A stretch of 64,000 bases of DNA from Paenibacillaceae bacterium. GTDB taxonomy: Bacteria; Bacillota; Bacilli; Paenibacillales; Paenibacillaceae. The notes under the pieces were generated by a model. The model did not search any database, was not told the DNA's origin, and saw only the letters and a program-made list of their open reading frames with translations. The DNA lies in the NCBI GenBank assembly GCA_900766135.1, contig CAAFUF010000022.1:1-64000 (forward strand), in the 5' to 3' direction. The translations under genes and the position numbers were made by a program. Below are positions 42,927 to 51,220 of the stretch, piece after piece (within the stretch, counting starts at the first letter, position 1; each line of letters begins with the position of its first letter).

Positions 42927-44145
42927 AAGGAAGGGGAAACGATGGGTGTTCGGCTTGCTGAGCGTGGTTCTGGCGTTTCACTTAACCGGTTGCTGGGATC
43001 AGGTGGAAATTGAAAACCGCGCCCTGGTGCTCGGTCTCGCCATCGATGAAGCGCCTCCCGAAAGCGTAAAGTTGGAAACGGCGGCTACCCATCAGAAGAA
43101 CGATCCGCTACCCAGGAAAATGCTCCGATTGACCGCCCAGATCGCGGTTCCCGGCCGGGTTCCCCTTGGCCCCAGCGGCGGCGGCATGGGAAGCGGCGGC
43201 GAGAAGGAAAACCCGGTTTGGGTCGTTCAGGTGTACGGGCATAGCCTGGACGAAGCTTTAAACAACCTGCAGCAGGAGATCGCCGATCCCCGTTATCTCG
43301 TTCACTTGCGGGTGATCGTAATCAGCAAGGGGGTTGCCAAGGGCGGTTTAGATGAATTAAACGATTATTTGCGGCGTAATCCGGAGGTCCGCCGCCGTAC
43401 GTGGCTGCTCGTCTCCGAAACCGAAGCGGCGATGCTGATGAAGGTCGCCCCCCCTCTTGAGCGAATCCCGACTCTCTATGTCCAAGCCATGGTCGAAAAG
43501 GCGGTAGGCATGGGAAAATTACCGCCGAATTATTTAGGAACGTTTTGGATCGAGGAATCGAACTGGGGACAGGACGGGTTTCTGCCTTACGTCACCATCC
43601 AGGGCAAGGAGAACATTCTGATCAAAGGCCTGGCTTATTTCAGCGGAGGTCGCCTTGCCAGAACGAGCAGCACCGTTGAAATCGGGGCGTATATGGCAGT
43701 CAAAGGATACAATCCGGGAGGATACTCCGTCTTGTTCGCGGTCCCCGGATTAGGTTACGTCATGACCAGAATCACGGAACGCCACACCAAAACCCATGTC
43801 CGCATCGTTGACGGAAAACCCCGTGTGGATCTCCAGATCCACATCGAAGGGAATCTGGACGAGCATTTCGACTCCACGCGTTCCATCGACTCTGCGGCGG
43901 AGATCGACCAAGTGGAAGAAGCCTTCGAACGGAATTCGACCGAAATGATCTACGATTTCATTCACCAAACGCAGCGCGACCATTCCGATATATTCGGCTT
44001 CGGCGAATACGTAAGGGCTCAACACCCCGGCTTCTGGCGACGCAACATTCACCAAAAAAGCGACTGGGGGCAGATGTATGCGGACATCCCGGTATCCGTT
44101 AATATGGAACTTTCCATCCGCCGAACCGGCCTAAAAGCAAAATAG
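42919..44145 (+). CDS. Spore germinant receptor subunit C (Ger(x)C lipoprotein)
   Basis: A 408-residue lipoprotein. The lipobox is HLTGCWDQVEI with the cysteine near residue 25; the CWD start is typical of GerC. It has the three-domain GerC fold, including LRVIVISKGVAKGG and RRRTWLLVSETEA. A Gly/Ser-rich insert lies near residues 88-100. It is anchored on the outer face of the inner spore membrane and completes the receptor. Confidence 0.95.
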   Translation: MPKRKGKRWVFGLLSVVLAFHLTGCWDQVEIENRALVLGLAIDEAPPESVKLETAATHQKNDPLPRKMLRLTAQIAVPGRVPLGPSGGGMGSGGEKENPVWVVQVYGHSLDEALNNLQQEIADPRYLVHLRVIVISKGVAKGGLDELNDYLRRNPEVRRRTWLLVSETEAAMLMKVAPPLERIPTLYVQAMVEKAVGMGKLPPNYLGTFWIEESNWGQDGFLPYVTIQGKENILIKGLAYFSGGRLARTSSTVEIGAYMAVKGYNPGGYSVLFAVPGLGYVMTRITERHTKTHVRIVDGKPRVDLQIHIEGNLDEHFDSTRSIDSAAEIDQVEEAFERNSTEMIYDFIHQTQRDHSDIFGFGEYVRAQHPGFWRRNIHQKSDWGQMYADIPVSVNMELSIRRTGLKAK

Positions 44146-44157
44146 GAGGCGTTTATT

Positions 44158-44346
44158 ATGTATCGCGCGCTCGCTTTTACCTCGGCCCTGCTCTTGTTCT
44201 CCGGACTAATCCTGCTATTGGTGGATAACAAGATCTATACGGTGCAGCAAATGGTTAAGGAACAGAAATACGCCAAGATTTCCGGATGGATCCAGCTGAT
44301 CTTGTCAGGCATCGGTTTTCTTACCTCCCTTTTGTTGCAGCTCTAG
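44158..44346 (+). CDS. Small two-helix membrane protein, probable ger D subunit
   Basis: A 62-residue protein made of two hydrophobic helices (ALAFTSALLLFSGLILLLV and WIQLILSGIGFLTSLLLQL) joined by a charged loop (KEQKYAK). It follows gerC by twelve bases with a perfect AGGAGG site, so it is in the operon. Small two-helix D proteins encoded beside ger operons in Bacillus species are known to alter receptor-dependent germination. Assignment rests on size, topology and position, not on sequence identity. Confidence 0.75.
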   Translation: MYRALAFTSALLLFSGLILLLVDNKIYTVQQMVKEQKYAKISGWIQLILSGIGFLTSLLLQL

Positions 44347-44437
44347 CCTCTTGCCGAGGTCGGGTTATGGTGCCGCTGGGTTCTGCATGGTATATTGAGT
44401 CTAGAACAAACCTCATTAGGATGGAGAATCAGGATTC

Positions 44438-45883
44438 ATGAAAGAACGCAAATATCCCGGGTACCGCTCGGACAAAAAACAGCAGCCCCCATCGAAGCCG
44501 TCAATCGCTAAACGGGAGCAGGCCGATGAGGTACGCTCCGGCGACCGCATCGTCGTTACGATCAAGCGGCTGGGCATTAACGGCGAAGGCGTCGGTTATT
44601 ACCGACGGAAAGCCGTATTCGTCGAAGACGGAATTCCCGGCGAGGTCATTAAAGCGGAAGTCACCCGTGTTGAAAATAAATATATCACCGCCGCGATTCG
44701 GGAGATCGAGAAACGTTCTCCGCATCGGGTCGATGCGCCATGCCCGGTGTTCGGCATCTGCGGCGGCTGCCAAATCCAGCATTTGTCCTACGAGGGTCAG
44801 CTGGCCGGCAAGGAGGAAGGCATCCGCGAGGCGTTTGCGCGTTATGCCGGCCTGCAGGACGTACGGCTGAAACCGATGCTGGGCATGGATCACCCTTGGG
44901 GTTACCGCAACAAGGCACAACTGCAATTAGGCATGGCCCAGGAAGGCATGATCGCCGGCTTGTATGCCGCCGACTCCCATAAGCTGATCGATATTACCGG
45001 CTGCCCGATCCAGCACCCGAAGGTAAACGAAGCGGTGGACAAGACGCGGAACGTGCTGCAGCGTCTCGGCATTCCGGTGTATAAGGAGAAAGGCAACCAA
45101 GGGCTCGTCCGTACCCTTGTCGTACGCGTCGGCTTTCAATCCGGGCAACTGCAGATTACGCTCGTAACCGCCAGCGACAAGCTGCCGCGCCGGGAGGAAT
45201 TAATCAAGGAACTGCGCCTGGCCATGCCGGAACTCACCAGCATTGCGATGAACGTAAACCCGAAGAACACCTCGCTCGTGTTCGGCAACCGGACGGAAAT
45301 CCTGTGGGGAGCGGACAGCATTCAGGAATCGCTCGGCGACCTGGAATTTACCTTATCCCCCCGCGCCTTCTTTCAACTGAACCCGCTACAAACGGTCAAG
45401 CTGTATGAATCCGTGCGTGCGGCTGCCGGTTTAACAGGCCGGGAAACGGTCGTCGATGCGTACTGCGGCACCGGCACGATCGGATTGTGGCTGGCGCCTT
45501 ACGCCAAGGAAGTCCGCGGCATCGAATCGATTCCCGAGGCCGTGGAGGACGCCAAAGCCAATGCCGCCCGCAACGGACGGGATAACGCTGCGTTTTACGC
45601 CGGCTATGCCGAAGAGCTTCTCCCCCGCTGGGTGAAGTCCGGATTTACGCCGGACGTGATCGTTGCCGACCCGCCGCGCACCGGACTGGATCCCCGCTTC
45701 CTTGAAGCCGTGTTGAAAACCAAGCCCAAGCGCTTCGTCTATGTCTCCTGCAACCCTTCCACCCTGGCGAAGGATTGCAAGGCGCTGCTGGACGGCGGTT
45801 ACGCTATCGAATGGGTGCAGCCGGTGGACATGTTCCCGCAGACGAGTCATGTGGAGTGTTCAGTATTGATGGTTCGAAAATGA
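44438..45883 (+). CDS. rlmD: 23S rRNA (uracil-C5)-methyltransferase
   Basis: A 481-residue SAM enzyme of the RlmD/RlmCD family. It has a TRAM domain near residues 30-90 (RIVVTIKRLGINGEGVGYY), an iron-sulfur site CPVFGICGGCQIQHL, and the methyltransferase domain with FFQLNPLQTVKLY, DAYCGTGTIGLWL and the catalytic cysteine in VSCNPSTLAKDC. In Bacillus one enzyme of this type methylates both U747 and U1939. An N-terminal basic, Gln/Pro-rich extension precedes TRAM. Confidence 0.94.
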   Translation: MKERKYPGYRSDKKQQPPSKPSIAKREQADEVRSGDRIVVTIKRLGINGEGVGYYRRKAVFVEDGIPGEVIKAEVTRVENKYITAAIREIEKRSPHRVDAPCPVFGICGGCQIQHLSYEGQLAGKEEGIREAFARYAGLQDVRLKPMLGMDHPWGYRNKAQLQLGMAQEGMIAGLYAADSHKLIDITGCPIQHPKVNEAVDKTRNVLQRLGIPVYKEKGNQGLVRTLVVRVGFQSGQLQITLVTASDKLPRREELIKELRLAMPELTSIAMNVNPKNTSLVFGNRTEILWGADSIQESLGDLEFTLSPRAFFQLNPLQTVKLYESVRAAAGLTGRETVVDAYCGTGTIGLWLAPYAKEVRGIESIPEAVEDAKANAARNGRDNAAFYAGYAEELLPRWVKSGFTPDVIVADPPRTGLDPRFLEAVLKTKPKRFVYVSCNPSTLAKDCKALLDGGYAIEWVQPVDMFPQTSHVECSVLMVRK

Positions 45884-45926
45884 GATGTGGCAGGTTCGCC
45901 GATTGCGAGAGATAGGAAAATCGAAG

Positions 45927-45970
45927 AGATGCCATCTGTAATATTTTTTACATGATGGTATCTTTTTTCT
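45927..45970 (+). terminator. Terminator of rlmD
   Basis: AGATGCCATC and GATGGTATCT pair with one G-U, followed by TTTTTTC. The loop contains an AT-rich inner stem. Confidence 0.8.
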
Positions 45971-45991
45971 CTGTTCTCTTGTCGATAACGC

Positions 45992-46363
45992 TTATTCGAA
46001 CTTTCCAATCAAATCGTCCACATAGAAAACGGCAACTTCTAAAGCCTTTATCCTTCTCGTAATGTAGGTATGCTGCCCACTGCCCTCTTTTGATCTCTCA
46101 AGATATGAAGGAAGTGTCAACAGCAAGCCCTCCAGCTCCTTTTTTGCTTCAACTAAATCTGCTTTGCTGACATTCAATTCCCGGCCTTCCCAACGTGCAA
46201 GAAGCGTATCTACGCCAATCCGAGCAACCTTCATTCGCTTCTCTAACAACCTCGTCTGTGGCGCATCAGCCTTCATATGAGAGAGCGCCTTTTCCAATTT
46301 ACGAATTATCGAATGAAACGCTTCAACCGACTGTTGTTTTTCTTCTGGTGTCAAATTTTCCAT
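45992..46363 (-). CDS. Helical protein of unknown function
   Basis: A 123-residue, Lys/Glu-rich, all-helical protein (SIIRKLEKALSHMK, TRLLEKRMKVARIGVDTLLARW, VEAKKELEGLLLTLPSYLERS) ending VAVFYVDDLIGKFE. No cysteine, signal peptide or membrane segment. No family is recognised. It is noticeably more AT-rich than its surroundings, like the next gene, which suggests recent acquisition of the pair. ATG is preceded by AGGAGAG. Confidence 0.65.
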   Translation of the reverse strand: MENLTPEEKQQSVEAFHSIIRKLEKALSHMKADAPQTRLLEKRMKVARIGVDTLLARWEGRELNVSKADLVEAKKELEGLLLTLPSYLERSKEGSGQHTYITRRIKALEVAVFYVDDLIGKFE

Positions 46364-46506
46364 GAACTAATCACTCTCCTACTTCGATCATACAACATTC
46401 ATGCAATATTTCGTTTGATATACCAAGAATCGTTGCGGGAACAGCCGTTATTTTTTGTAATGTTGTTATCGAACTTTAAGGTTTGACTTTAAGGAAGGAG
46501 CTGCCA

Positions 46507-46931
46507 ATGGACAATCCCTTTACTCCGAAGCAAATTGCAAAGAAACTTCATATTAGCACCACTACCTTGCGAAGATATGAAGTTCTCGATTTGGTGCCCG
46601 ACGTACCTCGGACAGCCAGTAATAGAAGATTTTATTCACCGGTCCATGTTCAAGCATTCATGGCATTACGTGCCTTAATAAAGGGATTCGCTATTCCTGT
46701 CAGCTACGATGTAATGAGTCTGTTAAAAAAAGGCCGCGTCGAACAGGCACTTTGGAAAATTAATTTACAAAGCGGGGAAAACAGATATAGAGTCTTTTCA
46801 TCGCGGGAATTAAAAAAGGTTATTGTGCTAAGCAGTTTAAGGAAAACTGTCTTTTTCATTGAAAGCATGAACAGTTGCTTGAAGCTTTAGAGACACATGA
46901 TTTAAATGATGAGATATATACAATTTTGTAA
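46507..46931 (+). pseudogene. MerR-like regulator with a frameshift near its end
   Basis: The intact frame (46507-46890, 127 residues) starts at an ATG after AAGGAAGGAG. It has a MerR-type helix-turn-helix, FTPKQIAKKLHISTTTLRRYEVLDLVP, with the wing RTASNRRFYSPVHVQAFMAL. After FFIE the frame gives an unconvincing SMNSCLKL tail. Adding one A to the AAA at 46862-46864 continues as KHEQLLEALETHDLNDEIY and stops at 46929-46931, which looks like the true C-terminus. The DNA-binding part is unaffected, so the product may still work. The DNA is AT-rich. Confidence 0.65.
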
Positions 46932-46985
46932 ACGTTGAATGAGGCGATTTTAATTGAATTTTGAATCGAAATGGTCCATTTTCCA

Positions 46986-46999
46986 AAACAGTACTGTTT
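46986..46999. promoter_or_regulatory. Perfect 14-bp palindrome, possible operator
   Basis: AAACAGTACTGTTT lies between the MerR-like gene and the DUF4317 gene, about 60 bases upstream of a TATAAT -10 at 47058-47063. MerR proteins bind such dyads, but a link is only inferred. Confidence 0.4.
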
Positions 47000-47132
47000 C
47001 TTCTGTTTAACTCATCAAGTCTTGCTTTTGGATTGGAAAAACGCCGCGGCCAAATGGTATAATCGTCGTTGTTTACATGATTTACGAGATTTTTTAGGAT
47101 AGCCATTCTATCAATAGGAGTGTTTGATCGTC

Positions 47133-48302
47133 TTGATAAAGAAAGAAGTCGCTTATATTCGCAAACAGTTCAAGCTGGATCACGAAAGACTTAGTATTTA
47201 CGACATTCTTAACGTCTATATTATGAAGGAAACGAATGAAATCTATCATTTTGAACGCACGCCGTTCGAGCTTCTGGAGCGGGAGAAGCAGGAACTGCAC
47301 ATGGGCAATTTCAAAAAGCTGCTGGCCGGTGAATTGGATCAGAAGCTGTTCGAGTTAAAGTTCCAGGGGCAGCCGGAATCGGACAAGCCCTCGCAGCCGC
47401 TTTTGCATCAAGCTCTGGTTACCGGAGATGCCGAGGAATGGCATGATTTAATGCTTCTGCTCGTGGAGAAAATGCTGGAAGATACGAAGTATGAACGGGA
47501 TACGGTGATCACCTTCGTTCGCGGACAATACTACAAGCCAACCAAGGAGCGAAACGAGGAAGCCGAGGAGAGCGAAAACGACGAGATGTTCGCGAATCCG
47601 TTTATTCTATGCAGCATCAATTCCACGGAGCCGCAGCGAAAAACGCTGATGTTCGATTATGTCGAACGCGAATTCAAATACAACGTCATCGTCGATCCGA
47701 TCATCAAGCTGCGGTCGCCGGAGCAAGGGTTTTTCTATCCTAGCGTAACGGACGGTTTTTCCGACGTAAATCGGGTGCTGTATTGCGCGGGCAAAGCCAA
47801 CGATCCGAATCAGCATTTTATCGATCAAGTCCTGAATGCCGAGAAAACCGTAACCGCGTTGGAAGAAAGAGCGATCTTCGAGGATATCGTCAAGGAAATC
47901 GCCGGGGATCAACTCGACGCCTCTACGATTGCGAGCGTATACGAAGAAATTCAACAGGTGATCGAAACCCATGAAGAGGAAGAACCGCCGAAGCTGGATT
48001 ATAAAGACGTTGAGCGCGTGCTGACGGCAAGCGGCGTGGAGAACGTAACGACGGAAAAGGTGGAGCTCGCATACCAAACGGTCGTCGACGACAAGAACTA
48101 TGAAATCAAAGCGAGCAGCGTCGTGCCGAAGTTTACTTCGAAATCGATCAAGATCGATACGAAGGTGGCCACGATTTCGGTCAGCCCGCAGGATTTAAAG
48201 TACGTGAAGCAAGTGAATTACCACGGCAAACGCTGCATCCTGATCGAGGTTGACGAGGACGCGGTGATTGAAGGATTTACGCTTAACACGGAAGAACTAT
48301 AA
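47133..48302 (+). CDS. DUF4317 family protein
   Basis: A 389-residue cytoplasmic protein that opens IKKEVAYIRKQFKLDHERLSIYDI, the start of DUF4317. The rest includes the HMGNFKKLLAGELDQKLFEL region and a long acidic C-terminal half. Function is unknown. Start choice: TTG at 47133 gives the usual family N-terminus but is twelve bases from AGGAG. TTG at 47124 is only three bases from it. A TATAAT -10 is at 47058-47063. The next gene follows by 33 bases. Confidence 0.85.
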   Translation: MIKKEVAYIRKQFKLDHERLSIYDILNVYIMKETNEIYHFERTPFELLEREKQELHMGNFKKLLAGELDQKLFELKFQGQPESDKPSQPLLHQALVTGDAEEWHDLMLLLVEKMLEDTKYERDTVITFVRGQYYKPTKERNEEAEESENDEMFANPFILCSINSTEPQRKTLMFDYVEREFKYNVIVDPIIKLRSPEQGFFYPSVTDGFSDVNRVLYCAGKANDPNQHFIDQVLNAEKTVTALEERAIFEDIVKEIAGDQLDASTIASVYEEIQQVIETHEEEEPPKLDYKDVERVLTASGVENVTTEKVELAYQTVVDDKNYEIKASSVVPKFTSKSIKIDTKVATISVSPQDLKYVKQVNYHGKRCILIEVDEDAVIEGFTLNTEEL

Positions 48303-48335
48303 GAGTTAATCATCAATAACGTTTAAGGAGGCTTC

Positions 48336-48905
48336 ATGATGAGAAACGAACAAACGGACTTGCTGCCAGAACAGCGGGAAGAACTGCTTCAAGCCTTGAA
48401 GGCCCGATTCGAGAAAAACATGAGCCGCCATCCCGGGTTGGAATGGGCGGATGTCCAAGCTAAGCTGGTGGCACAGCCCGAGAAGCTAGGGTCGCTCCAT
48501 GAAATGGAGCGGACCGGCGGCGAACCGGACGTGATTGGGTATAACGAGCAGACGGAACAATTTCTATTCGTGGACTGTTCGGCGGAAACTCCCAAGGGCC
48601 GCAGAAGCATCTGTTACGACCATGAAGCCCTGGAGTCGAGAAAGCAGCATAAACCGGAAGACAGCGCGGTGAATATGGCGGAAGCCATGGGCATTGAGTT
48701 GTTAACGGAAGAGGAATACCGGGACCTTCAGAAACTTGGACCTTTCGATATGAAAACGTCGAGCTGGATCAAGACGCCGGCCCCGATCCGTAAACTCGGC
48801 GGCGCCCTCTTCTGCGACCGCCGTTACGACACGGTCTTCGTATACCACAATGGAGCGGAATCCTACTACGGTGCCAGAGGGTTCCGTGGGGTGCTCAAGG
48901 TCTAA
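48336..48905 (+). CDS. DUF4256 family protein
   Basis: A 189-residue protein of the DUF4256 family, recognisable by FVDCSAETPKGRRSICYDHEAL, AVNMAEAMGIELLTEEEYR and the end ALFCDRRYDTVFVYHNGAESYYGARGFRG. Function is unknown; members are widespread as single-domain proteins. AGGAGG lies four bases before the first of two ATG codons. It is probably co-transcribed with the flanking DUF4317 and methyltransferase-like genes. Confidence 0.87.
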   Translation: MMRNEQTDLLPEQREELLQALKARFEKNMSRHPGLEWADVQAKLVAQPEKLGSLHEMERTGGEPDVIGYNEQTEQFLFVDCSAETPKGRRSICYDHEALESRKQHKPEDSAVNMAEAMGIELLTEEEYRDLQKLGPFDMKTSSWIKTPAPIRKLGGALFCDRRYDTVFVYHNGAESYYGARGFRGVLKV

Positions 48906-48907
48906 AC

Positions 48908-49780
48908 ATGGAACAAATCCTCCAAGACAATCGCAAAATCTTTGCCTTACTGGGCAGTTATTTAAACCACGCGCCCGATCTGATCGGCGAGGCGGAAATC
49001 GGCGAGATCGTCCAAAGCGGCGTCACGGCCGAATACGCCTTCAAGCTGCTGCTTGCCGCCAAATTCGGGCTGGATATCCTCGAAAACCCCGGGGACAAGG
49101 AGCTGTTCAACCATTATTTTCATCCTATGATCCACTTGCTGGACACGGGCGAGTACGAGCAAAACCCGTATTACCGGAATGTCCGTATCCCCGCCGTCCG
49201 CATCGGCGGAAGCGAGCTGAAATACGAGCGTTATCAGCCGTTCGAGGGGTTTGTTTGCAATGATATCCTTCAAACCGCGGAAGGACGGCAGATTCCCCAA
49301 ATCGGATTCTTCCCGGCCGAATTCAAATATCCGGCGGTTCTCGAACAGGGGCGCGTCTGGATGACGGTAACGCCAAACGAGATCCAAACGATGATCGAAC
49401 CCGTCGCCGAAGCTTCCGGGCGTGTCCTGACCTTTGGGCTGGGTCTCGGCTACTACGCGTATATGGTTTCGGAGAAGGACGACGTGGACAGCTTGACGAT
49501 CGTGGAGATCAACGAAGACGTCATCCGATTGTTTAAGCAATATATCCTGCCGCAATTCAAGCCCGAGCAGGCTGCAAAAATTCATGTCGTTCATGCGGAT
49601 GCTTTCGAGTTTGCCCGCACCCGTCTGGCCCAAAATGCATTTGATTATGCGTTCACCGATTTGTGGCATGACGTTTCCGACGGGATCGACTTGTATCTTC
49701 GGATGAAGCAGGTCGAAAGCCAACATCCGGGAACGAAGTTCTCGTATTGGATTGAAAAGTCGATTCAGTGTTATTTATAG
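48908..49780 (+). CDS. SAM-dependent methyltransferase-like protein
   Basis: A 290-residue protein. An all-helical N-terminal half (KLLLAAKFGLDILENPGDKELFNHYF) precedes a Rossmann domain with VLTFGLGLGYYAYMVSE, the acidic strand end SLTIVEINEDVIRLF and DYAFTDLWHD. These are the class I methyltransferase or spermidine-synthase pattern. No substrate-specific motif is recognised. It begins two bases after the DUF4256 stop and ends at a bidirectional terminator. Confidence 0.7.
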   Translation: MEQILQDNRKIFALLGSYLNHAPDLIGEAEIGEIVQSGVTAEYAFKLLLAAKFGLDILENPGDKELFNHYFHPMIHLLDTGEYEQNPYYRNVRIPAVRIGGSELKYERYQPFEGFVCNDILQTAEGRQIPQIGFFPAEFKYPAVLEQGRVWMTVTPNEIQTMIEPVAEASGRVLTFGLGLGYYAYMVSEKDDVDSLTIVEINEDVIRLFKQYILPQFKPEQAAKIHVVHADAFEFARTRLAQNAFDYAFTDLWHDVSDGIDLYLRMKQVESQHPGTKFSYWIEKSIQCYL

Positions 49781-49783
49781 AAC

Positions 49784-49818
49784 AAAGAAGAGAGGTGCAA
49801 TTTGCGCCTCTCTTCTTT
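49784..49818. terminator. Bidirectional terminator
   Basis: AAAGAAGAGAGG pairs with CCTCTCTTCTTT, with an inner GCA-ATTT-GCG loop. The end A/T runs serve both the methyltransferase-like gene and the convergent carD-type gene. Confidence 0.85.
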
Positions 49819-49832
49819 CGTTACAATGCCTT

Positions 49833-50333
49833 CTATAAATTCGCGGCAACCTTTCCTTGGACCTCGTTCATGACGTCCTCATAGGTCATCTTCAAGGCGA
49901 TGGCCATCTCGTTGAACAGGATGTTCTGGATTCCGAGCAACAGCTGGTTATCCTGGTTGCCCAGCTTCTTATGATTCAGCTCGGCCCATTGTTTCTTTCG
50001 CATCAACGTACTGACGACTTTCGTGATCTCCTCCCGGTTGCCCGTTTTGATGATCGCGGTAAAGCGGTGATGCCGTTCGTTATTGTTATCAATCCATGGG
50101 ATGCCCGGTGCCCGAAACGAATCGATTAACGTCTTGGCTTCCTCCGGACCGATCAATTTCTGCATCAGCACCGAAGCATTATCGACCGGAGTGCTGATTT
50201 TCAAGGTCTCGTTGCCGAGCGGATGCAATTCATAATAAGGCTTGGAAACGCCGGCTAGCGATTTGACGCAAACCTCGTCGATGCGGCAAACGCCGTGCAC
50301 CGAATATATGATCAAATCCCCCTCATGAAACAT
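49833..50333 (-). CDS. CarD-family transcription regulator
   Basis: A 166-residue protein. The N-terminal CarD/TRCF-type Tudor domain starts MFHEGDLIIYSVHGVCRIDEV and contacts RNA polymerase. The helical C-terminal domain (KKQWAELNHKKLGNQDNQLLLG, FNEMAIALKMTYEDVMNEV) matches CarD/CdnL. Such proteins stabilise or modulate open complexes. The start is the ATG at 50331-50333; a frame to 50381 would include operator DNA. It is divergent from a marR gene and shares its operators. Confidence 0.88.
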   Translation of the reverse strand: MFHEGDLIIYSVHGVCRIDEVCVKSLAGVSKPYYELHPLGNETLKISTPVDNASVLMQKLIGPEEAKTLIDSFRAPGIPWIDNNNERHHRFTAIIKTGNREEITKVVSTLMRKKQWAELNHKKLGNQDNQLLLGIQNILFNEMAIALKMTYEDVMNEVQGKVAANL

Positions 50334-50357
50334 GGTCGTGATCCCGCCTTCCCTTTT

Positions 50358-50419
50358 GTCAACTAAGTTGACTATCATCAATATACTCCTTTTTCATCAA
50401 AATGTCAACTAAATTGACA
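50358..50419. promoter_or_regulatory. Paired MarR-type operators between carD and marR
   Basis: Two near-identical palindromes: GTCAACTAAGTTGAC (perfect, 50358-50372) and TGTCAACTAAATTGACA (50403-50419). The first covers the start region of the leftward promoter. The second overlaps the -35 boxes of both promoters. Confidence 0.85.
50380..50408 (-). promoter_or_regulatory. Promoter of the carD-type gene
   Basis: TTGACA (50403-50408), 17 bases, TATATT (50380-50385). Both operators overlap or flank it. Confidence 0.85.
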
Positions 50420-50442
50420 AAATGTAGAGGTTTTTGTATAGT
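50414..50442 (+). promoter_or_regulatory. Promoter of the marR gene
   Basis: TTGACA (50414-50419), 17 bases, TATAGT (50437-50442). Its -35 is part of the second operator, so the MarR protein probably represses itself. Confidence 0.87.
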
Positions 50443-50481
50443 GTAGGAGAAATGGGAAGCGAAACGGAACGGAGGGATAGG

Positions 50482-50931
50482 GTGCACCCCGGATTTGAGC
50501 ATTTGGACCTGATCGACCTGCTGAGCGAACGTCATATCCAGCTTCGCTCCATCTGCGAGCAGTTGTGGAACGACCGGCACGAGATTTACATCTCCAATTC
50601 AGAGTGGTTTATTATGGCAAGGGTCTATAAGAGAAATCCGACGATCTCGCAGGTGACCCGGCAGGTGGATATTTCGCGGCAAGCTACTCATAAATTCATC
50701 AAGAGTTTGGAAGCCAAGGGGCTGGTCGAGGTAACCCAAGCCCAGAACAACAAGAAGGAGAAATGCTTGGGATTGACGCCTTTGGGCGAAAGCTGTTATG
50801 AGAAAAACGCCTCGATCAAGGCAATGCTGGAGCAAAAAATCGCGGATGTCCTCGGAACCGAGCAGGTCGAAAGGCTTAAGAAGCTGTTAAAGGCCGATTG
50901 GGGCAACTTGAACGAGGTATTATCTAAATAA
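50482..50931 (+). CDS. MarR-family regulator, divergent from carD
   Basis: A 149-residue winged-helix protein. The DNA-binding part reads NPTISQVTRQVDISRQATHKFIKSLEAKGLVEV, with the wing NNKKEKCLGLTPLGESC. Helices at both ends serve dimerisation. The start is taken as GTG (50482-50484) five bases after GGAGGG; an in-frame ATG at 50452 is only two bases from its site. It is expected to bind the two GTCAACT palindromes and control both itself and the carD-type gene. Confidence 0.85.
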   Translation: MHPGFEHLDLIDLLSERHIQLRSICEQLWNDRHEIYISNSEWFIMARVYKRNPTISQVTRQVDISRQATHKFIKSLEAKGLVEVTQAQNNKKEKCLGLTPLGESCYEKNASIKAMLEQKIADVLGTEQVERLKKLLKADWGNLNEVLSK

Positions 50932-50932
50932 A

Positions 50933-50968
50933 GAAGGTGGGAATCCTGGAATCCCCTCCTTCTTTTTA
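50933..50968 (+). terminator. Terminator of marR
   Basis: AAGAAGG and CCTTCTT with inner GGGA-TCC / GGA-TCCC pairing, followed by TTTTATTTT. Confidence 0.85.
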
Positions 50969-51220
50969 TTTTACATCCCAATAAACACGCTGTGGCTGAA
51001 AGGGCCCCAATGGGCTCCGCCTTACCCTGTCATCCCTTCCACGCTGACGAAAGAAGGCAGCACGATAGGAGGCACTCCAGCCATCGCGCGTTCCCTGAAA
51101 GTGTTAACAAACCGCGCGCTCGCGTTATCCGCTGCCGTAATCATAGCCGCTTCCGGTTATAGTTGCCCAAATAAACGTCTGGTCCTAAGTGGAGGTTTGA
51201 CGCCGCGCCCCCTCCCCATC
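50969..51220. other. Gene-free spacer before array 2
   Basis: No gene, promoter or repeat is recognised here. Six-frame reading gives only short frames without a ribosome binding site. It lies between the marR terminator and array 2. Confidence 0.5.
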
